Source: Pseudomonas sp. Irchel 3H7 | GTDB taxonomy: Bacteria > Pseudomonadota > Gammaproteobacteria > Pseudomonadales > Pseudomonadaceae | Direction of reading: 5' to 3' | DNA length: 64,000 nucleotides | Assembly (NCBI RefSeq): GCF_900187605.1 | Contig: NZ_FYEA01000007.1 | Coordinates: 62,001-126,000, forward strand | In this document: piece after piece, positions 18,357-26,976 of the stretch | How positions within the stretch are numbered: position 1 is the stretch's first letter | How the letters are laid out: each line of letters starts with the position of its first letter | Translations under genes and position numbers: made by a program | The notes under the pieces: model-generated | Told to the model about the DNA's origin: nothing | Databases searched by the model: none | What the model saw: the letters and a program-made list of their open reading frames with translations, nothing else

Positions 18357-19736
18357 TCAACCCCGCTTGCGGTGCAAACGCCAGCCGATCAGGATCAACA
18401 ACACCAGGCCCAAGCCACCCGCACTCAACCACAACACCTGATCATCACTGAGCAACGGCTTCTCGATCCGCAGATACCCCGGTTGCAGCAACAACTCGCG
18501 CATCGCCTTGTTCGCCGCTTCCAGCGTCACCCCTTGCAGCTCGCGCGCCGGATTGGCAAAGCGTCCGTCCTGGTAATCAGCGAGCGCGCTCCAGTAGTAA
18601 TCCGCCATCGCGCTGTTGCCCTGCACCGCCCACGCCTGATGGGCGATCGAGGCCTGTTTGATCCGCGCAAAGGTGTCCGGGTCGAGACCGTTTTTCAGTA
18701 GGTCGGCCTTGAGGTCTTCCAGCACTTGAATGGCCTCGTCGACATCATCGCGATCGAGATCGGCATTCAGGCTCATAAAGCCGACACCGCCAAACACTTC
18801 ACGCTCGGCCCATGGCCCGTAAGACAAGCCGTGGTTGAGGCGGATCTGTCGGTACAGCGCCCAGTCGAGGTAATCCTTCAGAATGTCGAACGTCTGGTCG
18901 TACTGATCATCGATCACCGGCTCCGGCACCAGCCAGTGCAGTTTGGCGCTGTCACCGATAAAGCCAAGGGTGAGGGTGCGTTCATGGGCGGCACTGGTAC
19001 GGATGTCCGGTAGCGGGCGGTGTTCGCTCGGCTCGACCGCTTCGAGTGCGCCCCAGGTGCGTTCCAGATAGGCCGGCAGCAGCTTGTCGAGTTCGCCGAC
19101 GACGATCAGGGTCATGTTGTTCGGTGCGTACCAGGCCTTGCGAACCTTCTCCAGTTGTTCCTGAGTCAGGTGACCGACCTCGGCGCGCTGCGGGCATTTC
19201 AAGCCCAGTTCGACGGCGAGCTGATTGCTCGCGGTGTGGCCGAGATCCTGCCGATCGAGAAAGCGTTGCAGACGCGTGTAATGGCCGCCGTCCTCGCGCT
19301 CGACCACACGTTTGGCGGCGTTGATGGCGTTGTCGTCGATGCGCGTTTGCGTAAGCAGAGCGAGCAGCAGGTCGAGCACTTTGCGTTGGTTTTTCGCCGG
19401 GGCCTCGATGACAAACGTGGTGTCGGCATTGCTGGTGAACGCGTTCCAGTCACCGCCCAGCGCCTGCATGCGTTCCTCTAAACCACCTTCGCCGGTCGCA
19501 TCGATGCCGCTGAAGAGCAGGTGTTCGAGCAGGTGCGGCAACTCCTTTTCGTCACAGTCGAAATCATCGAGGCCGACACCGACCACCAGCCGGATCGCCA
19601 CGTGCCCACGCTCGGTGCCGGGTTTGAGCATCAGTTGCAAACCGTTGGGCAGCGCATAGCCTTCGACCTGAAAACGATCCAGGGCAAAGGCGGGCAGGGA
19701 ACCGAGCAACAGACAGGCGAACAACAGGCAACGCAT
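18357..19736 (-). CDS. M16-family zinc metalloprotease, membrane-anchored
   Basis: The 459-residue protein has a signal peptide (MRCLLFACLLLGSLPAFA), then an M16 peptidase domain with the inverted zinc motif HLLEH near residue 67 and the distal glutamate in the VVEREDGG region. A second, inactive M16 half follows at about 200-400. The C-terminus has a membrane helix (LSAGGLGLVLLILIGWRL) with a basic end. It is therefore probably a periplasmic protease tethered to the inner membrane. Family members degrade or process small peptides, but no substrate is indicated. It corresponds to PA5474 by position (from memory). Confidence 0.87.
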   Translation of the reverse strand: MRCLLFACLLLGSLPAFALDRFQVEGYALPNGLQLMLKPGTERGHVAIRLVVGVGLDDFDCDEKELPHLLEHLLFSGIDATGEGGLEERMQALGGDWNAFTSNADTTFVIEAPAKNQRKVLDLLLALLTQTRIDDNAINAAKRVVEREDGGHYTRLQRFLDRQDLGHTASNQLAVELGLKCPQRAEVGHLTQEQLEKVRKAWYAPNNMTLIVVGELDKLLPAYLERTWGALEAVEPSEHRPLPDIRTSAAHERTLTLGFIGDSAKLHWLVPEPVIDDQYDQTFDILKDYLDWALYRQIRLNHGLSYGPWAEREVFGGVGFMSLNADLDRDDVDEAIQVLEDLKADLLKNGLDPDTFARIKQASIAHQAWAVQGNSAMADYYWSALADYQDGRFANPARELQGVTLEAANKAMRELLLQPGYLRIEKPLLSDDQVLWLSAGGLGLVLLILIGWRLHRKRG

Positions 19737-19788
19737 AACAGGCTTCCGTACGGCTGATTTGGAGATCCGTGTCGTCAGTCAGGCCCCC

Positions 19789-19854
19789 ATCGCGAGCAGG
19801 CTCACTCCTGCATTTGGAATGCATCCCCCCTGTAGGAGTGAGCCTGCTCGCGAT
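19789..19854. repeat. Inverted REP pair, class GAGCCTGCTCGCGATAG
   Basis: Arms at 19789-19812 and 19831-19854 are reverse complements with one difference; the spacer is 18 bases, shorter than in the other two copies of this class. It lies between the M16 gene start and the Na/Pi cotransporter stop. Confidence 0.9.
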
Positions 19855-19905
19855 AGCGGCCTGAAGGCTGAATCAATGTAACTGACTAAACCCAGCCCCA
19901 GTCGT

Positions 19906-21564
19906 TCAAGGCGAATGCGTAATGTCGGCAATATCATCCGCCGCCAGCGCCCCGGTATCCGCCGTTTCCAGCACCACATACGCACTGCCGCAAAACAGCG
20001 AATTCAAGCGTTTCATGTCGGCAATCAACTCCAGGTGCAGCGAACTGGTCTCGATACTCTGCACGATCTTGCGTTGCAAACGGCTGACATGCGCATGGGC
20101 CAAACGCCGCTCCTGGGCGCGGAAACGGCGTTTCTCGCGCAGCAATTGCCGGGCACTTTCGCGGTCACCACTGAGGAACACCGAAAGGCCCAAACGCAGG
20201 TTGGAAATCAGTTGCTGCTGCAATCCGGCCAGATCCTCCAGACCTTCTTCGGAAAACGAACGCCGCTGCGAGGTCTTCTGCTGCTGGATCTTGCGCAGCA
20301 TGCGTTCGATCAGGTCGGCGGCCAGTTTCAGGTTGATCGAAAGCTCAATGATCTCGGCCCAGCGCCGACTGTCCTGCTCGCCGAGGTCTTCGCGGGGCAT
20401 CTGCGCCAGGTATAACTTGATCGCGCTGTAGAGCGCTTCGACGTCGTCGGTCAATCGGCGCATTTCCTGGGTGACGGCGGTCTGCTTGCCGCGCAGCACA
20501 TCGAGGGTCGCGTCGAGCATGTTGTCGAGCAGATCGCCCATGCGCAGGGTTTCCCGCGCGGCGTTGGCCAGCGCCAGGCTCGGTGTAACCAGCGCCGTCG
20601 CGTCGAGATGGCGCGGTTTGGCGGTGCCGTTGACCTCCGGCCGCTCTGGCAGCAGCCAGGCGCAGAGGCGTGCCATCGGCCCGACGCTTGGCAGCAGAAT
20701 CAGGCAACGCGCGGTGTTGTAGAGCAGGTGGAAGCCGATGACCATTTCCTGCGGGCTGAAATCGAGGCTGTCGATCCAGTGCACCAGCGGATCGAGCACC
20801 GGGATGATCAGCAGCAGGCCAATGAGTTTGTACAACAGACTGCCCAACGCCACTTGCCGCCCGGCGGCGTTCTGCATGCTGGTGCTCATGAACGCGAGAA
20901 TGCCGCTGCCGATGTTGGCGCCGATCACCAGACCGATCGCCACTGGCAGGCTGATCACACTGGCCCCGGCCAAGGTCGCCGTGAGCAGTACGGCGGCGAG
21001 ACTGGAGTAGGAAATCATCGCGAACAACGCGCCGACCAGGGCGTCGAGGAGAATGTCACCGGTCAACGAGGCGAAAATCACCTTCACCCCTTGCGCGTGG
21101 GTGATTGGCGCAGCAGCCTCAACGATCAATTGCAGCGCGAGAATGATCAGCCCGAGGCCGATCGACACCCGGCCCATTTGCCCGAGCCGCGTCTGTTTGC
21201 GCGACAGAAAGAAAATCACCCCGAGAAAGATCAGCAGCGGCGACAGCCATGACAGGTCAAACGTCAGCACCCGCGCCATCAGCGCGGTACCGACGTCGGC
21301 GCCGAGCATGGTCGCCAGCGCCGGGGTCAGCGCCATCAGACCCTGACCCACGAAGGAGGTGACGAGCATGGCCGTGGCATTGCTGCTCTGCACCATGGCG
21401 GTAACGACAATGCCGGCAACGAACGCGAGCCAGCGCTTGGACATGTTCTGGCCAATCACATGGCGCAGGTTGGTGCCATACACCCGCAGGATGCCGGTTC
21501 TGACGATGTGCGTGCCCCAGATCAGCAGGGCGACGGCGGAAAGCAGATTGAGCAGGGTGAGCAT
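19906..21564 (-). CDS. Na/Pi cotransporter-family protein with PhoU-like tail
   Basis: The 552-residue protein starts with two Na/Pi-cotransporter repeats. The QSSNATA-type motif is in TAMVQSSNATAMLVTSFVG and its partner in SYSSLAAVLLTATLAGA, within about nine membrane helices (residues 1-310). The C-terminal 200 residues are a PhoU-like helical bundle. This is the NptA/YjbB layout: sodium-coupled phosphate movement, with export shown for YjbB. The PhoU domain suggests control by phosphate status. There is no pst or pho gene nearby. Confidence 0.88.
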   Translation of the reverse strand: MLTLLNLLSAVALLIWGTHIVRTGILRVYGTNLRHVIGQNMSKRWLAFVAGIVVTAMVQSSNATAMLVTSFVGQGLMALTPALATMLGADVGTALMARVLTFDLSWLSPLLIFLGVIFFLSRKQTRLGQMGRVSIGLGLIILALQLIVEAAAPITHAQGVKVIFASLTGDILLDALVGALFAMISYSSLAAVLLTATLAGASVISLPVAIGLVIGANIGSGILAFMSTSMQNAAGRQVALGSLLYKLIGLLLIIPVLDPLVHWIDSLDFSPQEMVIGFHLLYNTARCLILLPSVGPMARLCAWLLPERPEVNGTAKPRHLDATALVTPSLALANAARETLRMGDLLDNMLDATLDVLRGKQTAVTQEMRRLTDDVEALYSAIKLYLAQMPREDLGEQDSRRWAEIIELSINLKLAADLIERMLRKIQQQKTSQRRSFSEEGLEDLAGLQQQLISNLRLGLSVFLSGDRESARQLLREKRRFRAQERRLAHAHVSRLQRKIVQSIETSSLHLELIADMKRLNSLFCGSAYVVLETADTGALAADDIADITHSP

Positions 21565-21869
21565 GCAGACCCCCTGTAATAGCAGTGCCTCAGAGAGGCA
21601 AGTTGACGGTACCGCGCGGTTTCTACGTTTTTGATACTTAAGCTGTAGTTGGCTAACGGTCTGGGCGCCAGCATTGCACAGCTAAAGTGTCGATTGAAAC
21701 AAAAGTGTCATGAAAAGCGCTTCATACACTCACCTGAATCCACCACAAACAAATGTAGGAGTGAGCCTGCTCGCGATAGGGCCATCAGCCTCAACATTGA
21801 TGTTGACTGAAAGACCGCTATCGCGAGCAGGCTCACTCCTACAAGGGGTGTTGCCTGAAGACTACCGGG
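21565..21869. other. Intergenic region between Na/Pi cotransporter and terC
   Basis: Contains the REP pair at 21755-21842 and, nearer to 21565, the presumed promoter of the Na/Pi cotransporter in AT-richer sequence (21590-21720). No coding frame is supported. Confidence 0.6.
21755..21842. repeat. Inverted REP pair, class GAGCCTGCTCGCGATAG
   Basis: Arms at 21755-21779 and 21818-21842 are exact 25-base reverse complements with a 38-base spacer, the same arm and spacer lengths as the pair at 13474. The spacers differ in sequence. Confidence 0.93.
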
Positions 21870-22637
21870 TTACTGGCCCGGGATGTCCTTGCGCAGTTTC
21901 ACCGGATCTTGCTGCTGTCGCTTCTTGGCCATTGCGCCGCGCAGCTTGATGTTGATCGCCTCAACCGCCAGCGAGAACGCCATGGCGAAGTAGACGTAGC
22001 CTTTCGGCACATGCACGTCGAACGACTCGGCAATCAGCACGGTACCGACCACCAACAGGAACGACAGCGCCAGCATCTTCAGCGACGGGTGCTTGTCGAT
22101 GAACTCGCTGATCTTGCCCGAGGCCAGCATCATCACCAGTACCGCCACAACGATCGCCGCGACCATCACCGGCACGTGGGAAACCATACCCACTGCGGTG
22201 ATCACCGAATCCAGCGAGAAGACGATGTCGATGATCGCGATCTGGATGATGGTGTAAAGGAAGTTGCCACCCTTGCCACCCGGGGTTTCGTCGCTTTCGT
22301 CTTCGCCTTCCAGCGCGTGATACATCTCTTGCGAGCTCTTCCACAGCAGGAACAGACCACCGAAGAACAGAATCAGGTCTCGGCCGGAAATGCCCTGACC
22401 GAACACTTCGAACAGGTCGGCGGTGAGGCGCATGACCCAGGTGATCGACAGCAGCAACAGGATGCGGGTGATCATGGCCAGGCCAAGACCGAAGATCCGG
22501 GTGCGCTGCTGCATGTGTTTCGGCATGCGGCTGACCAGGATCGAAATCATGATGATGTTATCGATGCCGAGGACGATTTCCAGGGCGGTCAGGGTGAAGA
22601 AGGCAACCCAGATTTCGGGGTTGGTCAGCCATTCCAT
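21870..22637 (-). CDS. TerC-family integral membrane protein
   Basis: The 255-residue protein has seven or more helices and the acidic motifs of the family: LEIVLGIDNIIMISI in helix 1-2 and DIVFSLDSVITAVGM midway. These conserved aspartates are thought to handle metal ions, and TerC/Alx proteins are implicated in Mn2+ export. A strong ribosome site (AAAGGAAT) precedes the ATG. The neighbours, a Na/Pi carrier and a citrate carrier, are each on the same strand but separated by 80-300 bases. No tellurite cluster is present, so a role in metal homeostasis rather than tellurite resistance is likely. Confidence 0.9.
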   Translation of the reverse strand: MEWLTNPEIWVAFFTLTALEIVLGIDNIIMISILVSRMPKHMQQRTRIFGLGLAMITRILLLLSITWVMRLTADLFEVFGQGISGRDLILFFGGLFLLWKSSQEMYHALEGEDESDETPGGKGGNFLYTIIQIAIIDIVFSLDSVITAVGMVSHVPVMVAAIVVAVLVMMLASGKISEFIDKHPSLKMLALSFLLVVGTVLIAESFDVHVPKGYVYFAMAFSLAVEAINIKLRGAMAKKRQQQDPVKLRKDIPGQ

Positions 22638-22722
22638 GTGTATTCCTTTGAGCGATTGTTAAACCGAAAAAGGTCCGGGCTTCAAACCGCGAAGCCAGGA
22701 CCCGAAACGGTGAGTCTTGGGC

Positions 22723-24030
22723 TTATAGAGTGCTGAACACCGGGAAAGTCCCCAACAGCAGTGCAGCAATCAGGATGCAGATACAAACCAGGATCGCCCA
22801 TTTCAGGGTGAAACGCTGGTGGTCACCGAAATCAATGCCGGCCAGGGCTACCAACAGATACGTCGATGGCACCAACGGGCTCAGCAAGTGGACGGGCTGA
22901 CCGACGATCGAGGCACGGGCCATTTCCACTGCGGTGATCCCGTAGTGGCTGGCGGCTTCGGCCAACACCGGCAACACGCCATAGTAAAACGCATCGTTGG
23001 ACATGAAGAAGGTGAACGGCATGCTCACCAGCGCCGTGATCACCGCCAGGTACGGGCCGAGGAAATCCGGAATCACCGCCAACAGGCTCTTCGACATCGC
23101 ATCGACCATGCCGGTGCCGCTCAGGATACCGGTGAAGATACCCGCCGCAAAGATCAGACCGACCACTGCCAGCACGCTACCGGCGTGAGCGGCGACACGA
23201 TCCTTCTGCATCTGCAGGCAAGGGTAGTTGACGATCATGGCAATACTGAACGCAACCATGAACAGCACCGGCAATGGCAGCAGGCCGGCGATCAGGGTGC
23301 ACATCAGGCCGAAAGTCAGGGCGCCGTTGAACCAGATCAGTTTTGGACGGCGGGCATCCGGGAACTGCGACACGCTGATTTCGCTGTGATCGATATCATC
23401 GCCAACCAGATGCAGCTCACCCAGACGCGCACGCTCACGTTTACCGTAGAAATAAGCGATAACCAGAATCGCCACTACACCAGCGGCCATGGCCGGAATC
23501 ATCGGCACGAAAATGTCCGACGGATCGACATGCAGCGCACTCGCCGCACGCGCGGTCGGGCCGCCCCACGGCGTCATGTTCATCACGCCACCGGCGAGGA
23601 TGATCAGACCGGCCATGATCCGCGGGCTCATGCCGATGCGGCTGTACAGCGGCAGCATGGCGGCCACGCAGATCATATAAGTGGTCGCGCCGTCACCATC
23701 GAGGGAAACGACGAGCGCCAGTACGGCGGTGCCGACCGAAACCTTCAGCGGGTCACCCTTGACCAGTTTGAGAATCTTGCGCACGGCCGGGTCAAACAGG
23801 CCGGAGTCGATCATCAGGGCGAAATAGAGAATCGCGAACATCAGCATCACGCCAGTCGGCGCGAGCTTGGTGATGCCTTCGAGCATCATCGGGCCGATCT
23901 TCGGTGCAAAACCGCCGAACAGGGCGAAGACGATCGGGATGATGATCAGAGCGATCAGCGCGGACAGGCGCTTGGTCATGATCAGGAACATGAACGTGAT
24001 GACCATGGCGAAGCCAAGGAAAGTCAGCAT
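22723..24030 (-). CDS. CitMHS-family citrate (metal-citrate)/proton symporter
   Basis: The 435-residue protein has about 12 hydrophobic segments and the CitMHS pattern, including LDGDGATTYMICVAAMLPLY and MNMTPWGGPTARAASAL. It should import citrate complexed with Mg2+ or another divalent cation. A good ribosome site (GGAG) stands before the ATG. Position resembles P. aeruginosa PA5476 (citA). No citrate two-component genes are adjacent. Confidence 0.9.
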   Translation of the reverse strand: MLTFLGFAMVITFMFLIMTKRLSALIALIIIPIVFALFGGFAPKIGPMMLEGITKLAPTGVMLMFAILYFALMIDSGLFDPAVRKILKLVKGDPLKVSVGTAVLALVVSLDGDGATTYMICVAAMLPLYSRIGMSPRIMAGLIILAGGVMNMTPWGGPTARAASALHVDPSDIFVPMIPAMAAGVVAILVIAYFYGKRERARLGELHLVGDDIDHSEISVSQFPDARRPKLIWFNGALTFGLMCTLIAGLLPLPVLFMVAFSIAMIVNYPCLQMQKDRVAAHAGSVLAVVGLIFAAGIFTGILSGTGMVDAMSKSLLAVIPDFLGPYLAVITALVSMPFTFFMSNDAFYYGVLPVLAEAASHYGITAVEMARASIVGQPVHLLSPLVPSTYLLVALAGIDFGDHQRFTLKWAILVCICILIAALLLGTFPVFSTL

Positions 24031-24353
24031 GGGAATACTCCAGGCGTAGCGCGGCTAGTTAAATGAGCAGATCGGACGGGATCAGCGCAGAACGGGAAGC
24101 ACGAGACGTACGGGCGGAGTGACAGCGAAAAGGCGGGCTACAGAGGACATCAGAATCACCATTGTTGTTGTTAATTGGGCCGTTCGTGCGAGGTATCACA
24201 CGCGTTGGCCAACCGGTCTGTTGCCGGAAGTGGAGGCGATCCTAATCGGGGAAGCTTTCAGCTACCTTTCGCTTGAGAAAGCTTTGAATGAACGGTCAAC
24301 CGGCCGTCGGATGCGAACTAGAGTCAATAAACACGGGAAGGGGAGCTTTCGAG
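24031..24353. other. Divergent intergenic region between citrate carrier and GFA gene
   Basis: 323 bases without a supported gene. It carries the leftward promoter of the citrate carrier and the rightward promoter of the GFA protein. I see no strong operator, repeat or terminator in it. Confidence 0.5.
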
Positions 24354-24755
24354 ATGAGCGAATTGCACAGCGGCGGCTGCCATTGCGGACACATTCGTTA
24401 TCAGTTCAGCGGGGCCTTGCAGGATATCGCCCATTGCCATTGTTCGATTTGCCGCCGAGTCAGCGGCGGAATCGTCACGACCTGGATCACCGTGCCGGCA
24501 GCGAATTTTCAATGGCTGGCCGGCGTGCCTTCGCGATATGACTCGTCGGCCAGTTGCGCGCGGTTCTTCTGCCCGCACTGCGGCGCGCAACTGGCGCTGG
24601 TGACATTACTCAGCCCCGAGAGCATCGACGTGACCATCGCCACCCTTGATCACCCAGAGCAGGCACCCGCCGAGCGACACATCTGGACGAACAGCCAATT
24701 GCCCTGGCTGCATCTGGACGAGCATCTGCCAGGCGAGGCAGCAGAAACGATTTGA
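24354..24755 (+). CDS. GFA/CENP-V-family zinc protein
   Basis: The 133-residue protein has the zinc cysteines of the glutathione-dependent formaldehyde-activating (GFA) fold: GGCHCG near residue 8, HCHCSICRR near residue 28 and FFCPHCGAQL near residue 73. Family members are small zinc proteins proposed to bind thiol adducts; a catalytic role is proven for few. The ATG at 24354 follows a strong ribosome site (GGGGAGC); a longer frame starting at 24288 lacks one. The stop abuts the stop of the next gene on the other strand with no gap. Confidence 0.87.
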   Translation: MSELHSGGCHCGHIRYQFSGALQDIAHCHCSICRRVSGGIVTTWITVPAANFQWLAGVPSRYDSSASCARFFCPHCGAQLALVTLLSPESIDVTIATLDHPEQAPAERHIWTNSQLPWLHLDEHLPGEAAETI

Positions 24756-25082
24756 TCAAAAAATAGACAGATCCAGCGTTCGGATCGCGCCCATCCAGAT
24801 CGCGTGCTCCGTATGGTCGAGCAAGTCATCGCCAGTGTCCGGGTGCAGAAACACCACCAAGCCTTTACGGTTCAGCGCCAGCCATGGCAGCACATCGCCA
24901 ATCAGCTCGGGGCCGAAGGCCAATTGGCAACTCCAGTCCGGATGCGGCCCGACCGGGCGCTCGTGGACGCGGCCCATCTTCAATGAAAACAATTGCGCGG
25001 CCTGCTCGCACAAGGCCCGCGCCTGTTCAATGGTGTCGGCGTCAAAATAGACGTGGGCGTGGTAGCCCTTGATCGCTTGCAT
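24756..25082 (-). CDS. DOPA 4,5-dioxygenase-family protein
   Basis: The 108-residue protein starts GYHAHVYFDADT and continues with VGPHPDWSCQLAF and VVFLHPDTGDDLLDHT. This histidine pattern (HAHVYF, GPHP, LHP, DH) is typical of the DOPA-dioxygenase-like family (PF08883). Plant and fungal members cleave catechol amino acids with iron; bacterial members are mostly untested. The ATG at 25082 begins MQAIKGYHAHVY, the family's usual N-terminus; the longer frame is rejected. Confidence 0.85.
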   Translation of the reverse strand: MQAIKGYHAHVYFDADTIEQARALCEQAAQLFSLKMGRVHERPVGPHPDWSCQLAFGPELIGDVLPWLALNRKGLVVFLHPDTGDDLLDHTEHAIWMGAIRTLDLSIF

Positions 25083-25165
25083 CGCAAACCCTCGGAAATC
25101 GGTTCGAACCCTCGGCGTTGCCCGTATGTCACACGCCATACAAGGGATAAGAAAAGGGATCAGCC

Positions 25166-25831
25166 ATGAAAAATGCCGAAACCCCGGCGGTAAAAGTGGT
25201 GCTCTATGGTGCCATGAGTAGCCTGGGCAGCGCGTTGATGGCTGAATTGCTGCGTCGTCAGCACGAAGTCATCGCCATCCTCGACGATTTGACCGCACTC
25301 GCGCCGCGTCCTGGATTGCGCACCAAAACGGGCGATTTGTTCGACTCGGAACGGGTCAATCAGAGTGTGGCCGGCAGTTCGGCGGTCATCTGTCTACTGG
25401 ATGCGCCGGGGTTACCGTTCAGCAGCGATCAGGTTGAACGCTCCGTAGTGCTCGGACCGGTCGAGCAAGTCTTGGCCGTCGACGCACTGGTTGATGGCCT
25501 GCAAGCGGCCAATGTGTCGCGGCTGTTTCTGGTGGGCGACTTTGCCGTACTTGATGAGCCGGATGTTGATGATCGCCTGCAACGTCATGCTGCCGAAGAA
25601 ATTCGCGAAGCCGTGCAAAGCAGCCCGCTGCACTGGACGCTGGTCAATGCACCGCACGGCGTGGCCGGGCTGACCATCGAACATTTCAGTCAAGTCGGCG
25701 GCAACCTGGAACCGGGTCTGGCCGAACCGCTGGAGCGGCTGAATCGCGTGGCGGTGGGCATAGCCGATGAGCTAAGGCTGAATTTGCATGTGGGTGAACA
25801 TGTGAATTTTGTGGCGGCTTCAGATTCGTAA
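25166..25831 (+). CDS. NAD(P)-binding Rossmann-fold protein (NmrA/epimerase-like)
   Basis: The 221-residue protein starts with a Rossmann beta-alpha-beta unit (KVVLYGAMSSLGSALMAELL), where the dinucleotide motif reads GAMSSLG. A DLFDSERV block and a LFLVGDFAVLD strand follow. It resembles the NmrA-like/SDR-extended proteins that sit as single genes in pseudomonads. No Tyr-x3-Lys catalytic pair is evident, so redox activity is uncertain. Its stop codon is followed directly by an inverted REP pair whose first base lies inside the stop. Confidence 0.7.
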   Translation: MKNAETPAVKVVLYGAMSSLGSALMAELLRRQHEVIAILDDLTALAPRPGLRTKTGDLFDSERVNQSVAGSSAVICLLDAPGLPFSSDQVERSVVLGPVEQVLAVDALVDGLQAANVSRLFLVGDFAVLDEPDVDDRLQRHAAEEIREAVQSSPLHWTLVNAPHGVAGLTIEHFSQVGGNLEPGLAEPLERLNRVAVGIADELRLNLHVGEHVNFVAASDS

Positions 25832-25906
25832 AAGATCGCAGCCTTCGGCAGCTCCTACAGGGGACCGCGTTCCAGATGCAGGAGCTGCCGAAGGCTGCGA
25901 TCTTTT
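25830..25906. repeat. Inverted REP pair, class GATCGCAGCCTTCGGCAGCTC
   Basis: Arms at 25830-25858 and 25878-25906 (29 bases each) are complementary apart from one position near the tip; the spacer is 19 bases. Overall length and spacer match the pair at 18275 exactly. It sits in the tail-to-tail space of two genes and begins within the upstream stop codon. Confidence 0.9.
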
Positions 25907-25911
25907 GATCT

Positions 25912-26862
25912 TCAAACCGCAATCGAAGGCAATGCCAACCCATTGAGCGATTCAGCGCTACTCGCCTGCTCCACCATCAACCAATCGACAAACTGCTGAA
26001 TCAGAGTGCCCCGGCGTTTGCGTTGCGGCAGCACCACGTAATAACCCAACCGCGACAGCGTCGTTTCAGCAATCGGCCGGCACAACAAACCCTGACTCAG
26101 CAAGTTATCCACAAGGTGCCGCCAGCCAATCGCCACGCCTTGCCCGCCAATCGCCGCTTGAATCAACAGCGTGTAATTGTCGAAGCGCAATTGCCCCGGC
26201 GCTGGCGGTGTATTGATACCCAGTTCACGGAACAGACCACTCCAGTCAAACCAGTTGCTGCTGTTTTCCCCGCGCAGGTGCAACAACGGAAACTCCAGCA
26301 ACGCCTGAGCAGGCAAGGGCGGGGCGCGGTCCTTGAGCAATTGCGGACTGCACACGGGGAACACTTCTTCGCTGAACAGCCAATGGCTTTCACCCTGTTT
26401 AAAGCGCCCATCGCCAAACAGGATCGCCACATCGATATCGGTGCGCAGCATGTTGTGGTTGCGTTCGCTGGTCACGAGGCTGACGTCGACCTGCGGATTG
26501 GCTTCGTGAAAGCGATGCAGGCGCGGCATCAGCCAATACGCAGCGAAGGCAAAATCAGTGGCAACCTGCAGGACTTCATGTTGCTGCTGTGCGCTGATCG
26601 CACTCAATCCTGCATCGATATTCTGCAAACCGAGGTTAACTTGCTCAAACAGTATCGCGCCGACTTCGGTCAGCTCGATGCCACGGTAGATGCGATCAAA
26701 CAACCGCGTACCAAGTTTTTCTTCCAGCCGTTTGATTTGCTGGCTGATCGCCGGTTGTGTGGTGCCCAGCTCGACCGCCGCCGCGGTAAAACTGCGATGC
26801 CTGGCTGCGGCCTCGAAGGCGCGCAGCAGGTCGAGGGACAGATCCCCCAGAGCTTCATACAT
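25912..26862 (-). CDS. LysR-family regulator of choline sulfate use
   Basis: The 316-residue regulator has an N-terminal winged helix (LLRAFEAAARHRSFTAAAVELGTTQPAISQQIKRLEEKLGTRLFDR region) and a substrate-binding domain from about residue 95. It is divergent from betC with about 114 bases between the starts, where its operator is expected. LysR genes in this position next to betC are annotated as choline sulfate utilisation regulators, and the inference here rests on that context. Its effector is probably choline or choline-O-sulfate. Confidence 0.8.
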   Translation of the reverse strand: MYEALGDLSLDLLRAFEAAARHRSFTAAAVELGTTQPAISQQIKRLEEKLGTRLFDRIYRGIELTEVGAILFEQVNLGLQNIDAGLSAISAQQQHEVLQVATDFAFAAYWLMPRLHRFHEANPQVDVSLVTSERNHNMLRTDIDVAILFGDGRFKQGESHWLFSEEVFPVCSPQLLKDRAPPLPAQALLEFPLLHLRGENSSNWFDWSGLFRELGINTPPAPGQLRFDNYTLLIQAAIGGQGVAIGWRHLVDNLLSQGLLCRPIAETTLSRLGYYVVLPQRKRRGTLIQQFVDWLMVEQASSAESLNGLALPSIAV

Positions 26863-26976
26863 AAGCTGTGCTTATCCTAGTCATTGTCCGGCGCGGGCTT
26901 TACCGAATACAGCATGGACTCCATGCTCGATCGCAGCAATGTCGCATAAATATTCACTATGGAATGCCGCGATCAC

